13,084 bases of DNA from Ochromonadaceae sp. CCMP2298 (taxonomy: Eukaryota; Sar; Synurophyceae; Ochromonadales; Ochromonadaceae). The notes beneath the pieces were generated by a model that saw nothing but the letters and a program-made list of their open reading frames with translations, had not been told where the DNA came from and did no database searches. The DNA is taken from the NCBI GenBank assembly GCA_026770595.1, contig MU634342.1, positions 1 to 13,084 of the forward strand, read 5' to 3'. Below are positions 6,726-13,084 of the stretch, piece after piece. The number at the start of each line of letters is the position of its first letter. Position 1 is the stretch's first letter. Both the position numbers and the translations under genes were made by a program.

Positions 6726-9700
6726 ATGGCTACCAAAGCTGCGGAGACTCCAAAGAGGGAGGTCACAATCCGAACGCCCTCCATCAATGACAAGAAAGGC
6801 TCGCTCGCGATCGTGAAGCAGCCCAGCAAAGAGGTGCTCAGGGCGCTCTCTACAGGGATCGAGTACGCCGTGGTGGACATCCGGCTCAGCTCGCGGGAGG
6901 ACCAGGAGGCCGACCTCGCGCGGAGCGGGTATACGCAGCTGCTGCAGGGGCCGGAAGCTCGCCGCAGCGCCGCCGGCATGTCAACCTTCGGGAACAAGGT
7001 CTCCATGTGGACCTGGTCGCGTAGTAAGGGCACGTGCTCGGGTCGGCTAAAGCCCATCATCGACGTGCAGCTGCACAAGTCCGCCACCTCTTCGGACTTC
7101 GTGCTCTCCGGGTACACCTGCTGCTCCACCCCCTGCTCAGGCCAGTGGCTATGGATAAAGCGCGCGGTCACCGAGGAGGAGGAGAAGGACGCCATTGTGG
7201 ACTTCCATATATCCACGGGTAAGATGAAGGACACCTCAGACCCCGTCTGGACCTCCCCCGGCGTAGGCTGGGTGCGCGTCGAGGGCAACTTCACGAAGTC
7301 TTTCTTTGGGGGCGCAGATACCATCCTATGGCTGCGGCCTGCCCGCACGCGCTCTATGGATGTGCACATCAACCTAAGGGGGTCTTTGGCTATCACTGAA
7401 GAGGTGCGCTATGCGAAGCTCCTGTCCGCCTGCCGCCTCGCGCTGCGTCACCATGTCTCCGTAGGTAACGTGAAGAGGCTCGCGAACATCAAGATGGAGT
7501 CCGCGCTAGCCCCCACGGGTATCAACTCGAACCTCCGCTCAGAGCGTATGGTGGACTTCACTGCGCTGTTCCATCACGCAGCAGGCAGGGGCAGCTCCCT
7601 GAATAGCGCCAAGTTGGGGAAGATGCTCCTGAGCTGCGGCCTGCACCTCGACAAGCCCGACCTCCAACTCGTTTTCAACCTCTTCGACTCACAGCAAACC
7701 GACCTAATCACCATCGAGCAATTTGGGGAGATACTGGCTCTGACGGATTACGAGCTGGACCTGGCGATTGAGAAGATCCGGGTGCATCTGCTGCAGGGCT
7801 GCGCGGTGCCCTCGGATGTAGTGGCCAAGGGGGCTCTGGCGACCAACAAGCCCGCGTTGTCTATAAAGGGCGCGAACTCCGGCGTACTCGACCACGGTAT
7901 CGGCAAAAGCACTGTGGGCCGCAACGTCATCCGCGAGAACTTCACGCTGGCCTCTGTCTTCGAGCTGGTGAACACGAAGGACGATGGCATCTTCTCCCTG
8001 GACGAAATGATGGACCTAGCGGCCAAGGTGGAGGTCTTCCTAACCGAAGAGGAGGCCCGCAAATGCCTCCGCTTGTTCGACCTGAACGGCGACGACCGCG
8101 TGGAGGAGGCGGACTTCATCGGGTTCATGCGGCAGGAGTCGCATGCACATATAAACAAAGCCTTCCGCGTGCGTGAATCCGCCGGCGATCTGAGGCGCTG
8201 GCTGGTGCGCGGCACGACCGAGAACGGCTCAGCCTCTGCAGCCTCTGCGTCCGCCCAGCAGTGGCGCCAGTTTAAGCTGAAGTTCGAGAAGCTGACCCGC
8301 AGGACGTTCCCGGGGTTCCTGGACGCCCAGGTGTTGATGATAACATTGGCCAACCTGGGCACGAGGCTGTCCTCTCACGAGGCGAGGGAGCTGACGCTGC
8401 TCGTGGCGCCCGAGAAGAACGGCCGCATCCACCAGGCCGATCTGCACGCATTTATGGGTCGGGAGAGCCGCTCCTACGGAGAGTTGGTGGCGCTGCTGGA
8501 GAGGGAGCTGATGCGTGAGGTGATTGACGCATATAGGGCTCACTATAATGCATTGCTACAGGGCGGGCGGGAGGACCCCGACCTGGCCGATCAATTTCGC
8601 AAGAAGGTGTTGGAGGTCAAGAGGGCGGTGGAGAAGGTATACGCGCGCCCGGTGGCTGAGGGTGAGAACGAGGGGGAGTACTATGCAGAGGTGGAGCAGC
8701 GCTCGGGGCGGAGGGCTTCCATGGAGGTGATATCGATACAGCAGCTGAAGGACGGGCTGGAGAGCTACTGCAGGGGCGTGGACGATACGTTGAAGGACAT
8801 GCCCAACCTGGAGGAGTGGGCGTCGCTCACAGTGTTGGTCAACGCGGACGTGGCGGAGGGGGATATATACGGTGTGCGACTGAAGGAGTTCGTCGAGGGC
8901 CTGTGTACGTACTCCGTCGCCACAGCGGAGGACACCAAACTGCGCGTGGGGGAGCGCATGTCACTCGAGACGGTAGCCCGCCGTCTGCAGAGGCAGATAT
9001 TCACCGAAGCGTTGAACGCCGGCAAGGGGAAGAAGCCCGACTACCGAGCGATATTCGATATGTTCGACGAGGACGGGAACGGCCAGATCTCCATCGCGGA
9101 GTTCAAGAAGCTGCTGACGAGATTGCAGTTGGTCAACTCTCTGCCGGAGCACCAGATGCCCTCTCTGCTGGGGCAGTTCAGTCGCTCCAAGCACACTGTC
9201 AAGTTCGAAGACTTCGTGGCCTTCGCGGAGAAGGGGTCGGGCAAGGAGATGTTGGAGGAGGGGGAGGAGGTGGTGGAGGAGGAGGAGGTGGAGGAGGATC
9301 TCGAGGACCTTACTCAGGACACGCCCCCTGTGACGATCACTCGCAACGGTGACTGCGACTGGCTGTTGTGGTATATGTACAGGCGCGCGCTGCAGGCAGA
9401 TGCCATGGATCCCGAGAGCGTTATCACGGAACTGCAGATTCGCTGCAACGAGTCAGAGCTCACCCAGAAGGACCCCGCTATCAGCGTCAAGGAGCTGTGG
9501 AACCACCTCTTCGAACTGTCTTTAAATGGCTCCATGACGCATGAACAATTCGTTAAAGGCGTGCAGCTGGTGTGCCAGCACGGCTCAGGCAGGGAGGACG
9601 ATCGGGTAGATTACGAGGCTTTGTGTAAGTACGCGATACGCATGGGCCGCGCCTACATCGACCTGGTGCAGAAGAGGCGCGCAGATGTGGAGGCTTTGTT

Positions 9701-11475
9701 CCCCCCGCTGTTGGCGGAGCTGAAGAAATACTTCCAGGATCTGGGCGAGGAGAGGTGGGTTGCTGTTGTCTTTTCTCTATTTTCTATTTTCTACTCTTCT
9801 ACCTTTTCTCTTTCTCTTTTATATTTTCTTCTCTTTTGTCTGTATACTCACACTAACTCATTCATCCATGCAACCACGCATACCTCCCACACCCACACAC
9901 GCAGGATCGGTGAGGCCGGGGGCATGACCAGGTACGTACATTCTCATATTCCCATACAACCGTACATACACACACACCACACACTGACCCAAATGCAACC
10001 ATACACACTCCCATGCACACACTCTAACACAAATACACACTCACACACCCAGGTACGAGAAAATATTCCGACGCATGGACTCCGACGGCGACGGCATGCT
10101 CACCCCCAAGGAGTTTAAAATGGGACTTCGCCGATTGCACTATAAGAACCTGAAGGCCTGGACGATGCCCCTAGTCAGGAGGCTGTTCGACACCTGCGAC
10201 CGGAACAAGGACGGGCTGCTGAGTGTTGCGGAGTGGTCAGCCTATGTGTCCGACACCTCCATCGAGATCAAGGGCTCCAACTCCAAGAACTCCAACTTTG
10301 GCCTGGGGCTCAATTCCAACACCCTCAAGTCCGCAGAGCGTCTCAACCTGTCAGACGACGAGGACAACGAGGTGTTCCACTCGCACAAGGCGCAGTCCGA
10401 GGGACAGCTTATGATCAAGGTGATGAGAGCATGAGTGTATGAATGTATGTCGGACCCTCTACTTCCTCTACACCCCCCTCTAACCCCCCACCTCCATCTA
10501 ACCCCAACCCCCCTCAGGTAAACGAGACCCTTATGGAGATCGTCCCTCTCGACCCCACCCAGGGCGCCGCCAAGCACGCCGAGGTGGTGCGCGCCTCAGT
10601 GCGCCGCTTCTTCCAGCGCGCAGACGCCACGCACACCGGCACCGTCTCTGAAGAGAGATTCAGGGCCTTTCTGAGACGCTCGGGACTGCAGGACGCCCTC
10701 ACCGCGGCGGACTTGAGGCGCCTGGGGGAGAAGCTGAAGCGCAAGGTCAAGGGGGAGGCGGTGGTGGACTACGAGAGGTACCTTGTGCCCTGTTCTCCGT
10801 TATCCTGTTCTGCCATCCTCTTACTAATCCCCTCCCTATCCCCATACTTCCACACACACACCCCATCCCCACATGCACACCGCAGCCTCTGCGCTCAGCT
10901 GCACTCTGCTTCGGAGAAGGTCCCCCGCAGCCGTGCAGACCAGGTGCGTCCCACCCCTTTTTTTTCTTACTTTTTCTATGACTTTTTTTCTAACCGTGTT
11001 ACTGTCATAATATTTTTTGCTTTCTCTTTGTCCCACTGTGATGTCATACTCCACTCTCCATCCAGGTGCTCGCACGCCTGGCCGAGGCCGCCACCCGCTC
11101 CGCCCTCGCGCAGAAGCCCTTCCCCTACCTGTGCTCGCTGGTGGACCTGCGCCTCAGCGGGCGCATTTCTAAAGAAGAGCTTTTGGTGACCGCGAAGATG
11201 ATGGACTGCCCCCTCAGCAACGCAGAGCTCGAGGCGCTGCTGGAGCTAGTAAATCTGGGGCGTGACGGGACTGTGGACTACCGCCTACTGCACCAGGCTA
11301 TGTGCCCTCATCTAGGGGCTAATGGGGCCAGTACGCCGCACAACATATCGACGTCCCAGTCCCGGTCCACACAGGGACTTTATCTGCATCCTCCGGGGGC
11401 GGGGTACGAGAGCTACGGCCAGTCGCCAGGGGCCATTGGGGCCGCGGGGGGGATGGGCATGAGTATGGGAGGTAC

Positions 11476-11508
<33 letters not shown>

Positions 11509-12991
11509 GGGTACGGGTATGGGTATGGGTGGACACAGGGCGCCACCTTCGCCAGGGTATGGAGCCGGTATGGGTATGGGTGGAGCCGGTATGGGTATGG
11601 GTGGTACCGGTATGGGTATGGGTGGTACTAGTATGGGCTCTATGGGAATGAGTCAGGGTGCCGGTATGATGGGGCAGAGTATGGGACATGGTATGGGTAC
11701 GGGGGCTATGGGGGCGCGCGGGATGGTTGGCGCCTCCACAGGCGCTTACGAGCGCATCCTGCGCCTAATCGTGGAACGCGTCAAGGTGTGCACCGAGGAG
11801 CGTGGGCGGCAGTGGGGCGAGCCCTTCTCCCTGCGCCGCCAGCTGGAGATATTCGATTCAGGTGCGGGCACTCTATCAATGCAGGCATTCCAGTCCGTTT
11901 TAAGGGACCTGGGCGTGCTTCTTAGTCCCTCGGACCTGCAGACGGTGTACGGTCTCTACGGCCGCCCCGAGGACAACCACGTATTCTACGAGCCCTTCTG
12001 CCGCGCAGTGGAGGGCCTGCCTGCCAACTTCTCGCAGTACGGGGCAGCCATCCCCAGCATCAATAGCATGGGAGGTATGCGGGATACCCTAAATCCCCAC
12101 AACCCCATGAACCACATGAACGCCATGAATCCCCTCAGCATGACGAACCCAGGCATGGCCAATTTCTCTCTGCCCCTGCCCCCTGGCATGGGTGGTATGG
12201 GTGGTATGGGTGCGAGCATGGGAGGTCTGCGCTCCTCCGCTCCTCATATCGGCACAGCGCCCTACCTGCAGCCCCGCGTACTCGCACGTCTGCGCGAGCT
12301 ACGCAATGCCGGGTACGAGCCTCGAGACTACATGAAGGCACAAGATACCTCCCGTGGCGGCATGCTGTACGCAGCCACCTTCGGGCAGGTCTTGGGGCAG
12401 CTTGAACTGCTGCAGACAGACCACCAGCTGTCGAAAGCAGTGGAAGACTTCTCCTCCATAAGCAACCGCAACATGGTGCTCTATGAGGACTTCCTGGACG
12501 CGCTGGACAGGGCGGTGGCATCGGAGGGGCGAGCGGGTATGGGTATGAGTGGGGGTATGAGTGGGGGGATGGGGATGAGTGGGGCGATGAACACGCGTGC
12601 GTACGATGATGTGCGCAACTCCATGGAGCGCTGGGAGGAAGACTCCTACAGAGGCCGCATCGAGCTCGAAGACGGGTCCGTCGGGGGCTCCCTATCTCCC
12701 CCCAAGGGCACCCGCAGCCCTCCCCGCTATGCCCCCGTACGCAACAGCTACTCAAATAACTCTGACGGCTCGCTCACCCCCCGCACCTCGCGCTCCATCC
12801 CCGCGCCCCGCACCAGCCCGCGCAAGGTGGGGGTGAAGATGTGGGGCAACGACACACCGCTGGCTAAGAAAGGCAAGCCGCTGAATGTGGGTCCGGACCG
12901 CTGGCTGTGCGGTATATGCAACTACTGCGAGAATGCGACGGACGCGCCTTTGTGCGCTATGTGCGACTCGCCCAACTACAACATCCGCAAA
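6726..12991 (+). CDS. Giant MABP-like / multi-EF-hand / RanBP2-type zinc finger protein, 3' end beyond window
   Basis: Exons 6726-9754, 9905-9931, 10053-10419, 10518-10777, 10886-10943 and 11066-12991 join in frame to 1889 residues, and the gene continues rightward. ATG 6726 (MATKAAETPK) is preferred; ATG 6591 would add 45 Arg/Ser-rich residues. Residues 45-209 show a three-fold repeat typical of MABP beta-prisms: VVDIRLS..SGYTQL..MWTWSR, IIDVQLH..SGYTCC..QWLWIKR, IVDFHIS..VGWVRV..ILWLRPAR. EF-hand pairs follow. The good calcium loops are 416-427, 452-463, 781-792 (DEDGNGQISIAE), 1028-1039 (DSDGDGMLTPKE), 1068-1079 and 1274-1285. Degenerate loops include 321-332, 561-572, 1177-1188 and 1310-1321. 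Residues 841-864 are nearly all Glu/Asp/Val. Residues 1377-1467 are Met/Gly repeats. A Ser/Pro/Arg-rich tail leads to a zinc finger with Cys 1862, 1865, 1877 and 1880. The EF-hand number recalls EFCAB6, a ciliary protein, but I do not claim orthology. A calcium-responsive scaffold is inferred. Confidence 0.85.
9755..9904 (+). other. Intron 1 of the giant EF-hand gene (150 nt, phase 2)
   Basis: GAGGAGAG|GTGGGTTG opens the intron and CACACACGCAG|GATCGG closes it. Bases 9769-9837 contain no G and are mostly pyrimidine; the 3' part is CA-rich. The length is a multiple of three and there is no in-frame stop, so retention would be translatable. Confidence 0.82.
9905..9931 (+). other. 27-nt microexon (exon 2)
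   Basis: This G-rich island between two C/T/A-rich introns is bounded by CGCAG| and |GTACGTA. It encodes IGEAGGMT plus split Arg codons and links helix KKYFQDLGEER to RYEKIFRRMD ahead of a canonical EF-hand loop. Both flanking introns are phase 2, so skipping it would keep the frame. Confidence 0.72.
9932..10052 (+). other. Intron 2 of the giant EF-hand gene (121 nt, phase 2)
   Basis: The donor is ACCAG|GTACGTAC and the acceptor CACCCAG|GTACGAG. The body is dominated by CA runs. The 9-mer CCAGGTACG occurs across both junctions (9928-9936 and 10049-10057). Splicing restores RYEKIFRRMDSDGDG. Confidence 0.85.
10420..10517 (+). other. Intron 3 of the giant EF-hand gene (98 nt, phase 0)
   Basis: ATCAAG|GTGATGAG and CCCCCCTCAG|GTAAACG bound a C-rich intron with an in-frame TGA five codons in. 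Joining gives LMIK|VNETLMEIV and keeps the downstream EF-hand in frame. Confidence 0.85.
10778..10885 (+). other. Intron 4 of the giant EF-hand gene (108 nt, phase 2)
   Basis: ACGAGAG|GTACCTTG and CACCGCAG|CCTCTG bound the intron; joining gives VDYESLCAQLHSASEK. Like intron 1 its length is a multiple of three and it has no in-frame stop. Confidence 0.8.
10944..11065 (+). other. Intron 5 of the giant EF-hand gene (122 nt, phase 0)
   Basis: GACCAG|GTGCGTCC and CATCCAG|GTGCTCG bound a T-rich intron. The 8-mer CCAGGTGC spans both junctions (10940-10947 and 11062-11069). Joining gives SRADQ|VLARLAEAATRS. Confidence 0.85.
11453..11725 (+). repeat. GGTATG hexamer repeat coding for a Met/Gly linker
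   Basis: Imperfect GGTATG/GGGTAT units fill this stretch and encode about 90 residues of MG, MGG and MGGTG repeats between EF-hand blocks. Between 11476 and 11531 nine G-runs of three or more are mostly three bases apart on the coding strand. The segment is in frame and is probably a flexible, length-variable linker. Confidence 0.85.
12184..12232 (+). repeat. Second Met/Gly coding cluster
   Basis: GGTATGGGTGGTATGGGTG-type sequence encodes PGMGGMGGMGASMGG after an Asn/Pro/Met-rich stretch (NPMNHMNAMNPLSM). It is a shorter version of the 11453-11725 repeat, in the same frame. Confidence 0.7.
12536..12593 (+). repeat. Third Met/Gly/Ser coding cluster
   Basis: GGTATGAGTGGG-like units encode GMGMSGGMSGGMGMSGAM just before the tail that leads to the zinc finger. 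The same repeat type thus punctuates the C-terminal third of the protein three times. Confidence 0.7.
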
Positions 12992-13084
12992 GTAAGCACA
13001 TATACACAATCCATGCACCCAATATACCATACCACACACTGTGCACCAAGCACCCACACACTGTGCACCAAGCACCCACACACT
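12992..13084 (+). other. Start of intron 6, acceptor beyond window
   Basis: CGCAAA|GTAAGCAC is a strong donor directly after the zinc-finger segment, and the following CA-rich sequence matches the other introns. The frame stays open to the edge, so read-through cannot be excluded, but the composition change supports an intron. Confidence 0.75.
13041..13084 (+). repeat. 22-bp tandem repeat at the window edge
   Basis: Two exact copies of a 22-bp unit starting GTGCACCAAGCACC lie at 13041-13062 and 13063-13084. The preceding CCACACACT is a partial earlier copy. The array lies in intron 6 and may continue beyond the window. Confidence 0.85.

Noticed and set aside
6554-7396. A 280-codon minus-strand open frame
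   Set aside because: It is antisense to the MABP-like exon, whose three-fold protein repeat is clear evidence for the plus frame.
11476-11700. GGGTAT array as an internal telomere-like repeat
   Set aside because: It keeps a reading frame with Met/Gly codons, and the unit is not one of the common telomere repeats (TTAGGG or TTTAGGG types).
12784-12830. EB1-binding SxIP motif in the Ser/Pro/Arg-rich tail
   Set aside because: The sequence is SRSIPAPR, so the residue three before Pro is Arg, not Ser. The spacing does not fit S-x-I-P, despite the basic Ser/Pro context that usually surrounds it.
13041-13084. CRISPR-like array
   Set aside because: The copies are head to tail without spacers and lie in a eukaryotic intron.

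Overview
This window is nuclear DNA of a flagellated or ciliated protist. The evidence is short GT-AG introns (98-150 nt), purines at -3 of the start codons, no bacterial operon layout, and a triple-DM10 protein of the EFHC1/Rib72 family, which is known from ciliary doublet microtubules. Codons are GC-rich; introns and flanks are richer in T, A and C. The lineage cannot be fixed from the sequence (a stramenopile, cryptophyte or alveolate would all fit).

Layout, left to right. (1) A minus-strand gene of unrecognised function starts at 2180 and stays open to the left edge (726 codons, C-terminus missing). (2) A 437-bp divergent promoter region follows. (3) A plus-strand two-exon gene (2618-4587) encodes a 615-residue protein with three DM10 domains. 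(4) A 619-bp convergent intergenic region holds a hairpin, two short tandem arrays and candidate poly(A) signals. (5) A minus-strand, intronless gene (6175-5207) encodes a 322-residue calmodulin-like protein with four EF-hand units, of which only one keeps a good calcium loop. (6) A second divergent promoter region follows. (7) A very large plus-strand gene begins at 6726 (or 6591) and runs off the right edge. Six exons are visible, including a 27-nt microexon, giving 1889 residues. It has an N-terminal three-fold beta-prism domain resembling MABP, a long array of EF-hand pairs, an acidic linker, a Met/Gly-repeat linker and a C-terminal RanBP2-like zinc finger.

The DM10 protein is the only gene whose family ties it directly to the axoneme. 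The two EF-hand proteins next to it and the head-to-head gene pairs suggest, but do not prove, a small cluster of flagellar genes sharing promoters. The least ordinary points are the MABP-like/EF-hand/zinc-finger architecture, two introns bounded by 8-9 bp direct repeats across their splice sites, and a GGGTAT coding repeat able to form G-quadruplexes.
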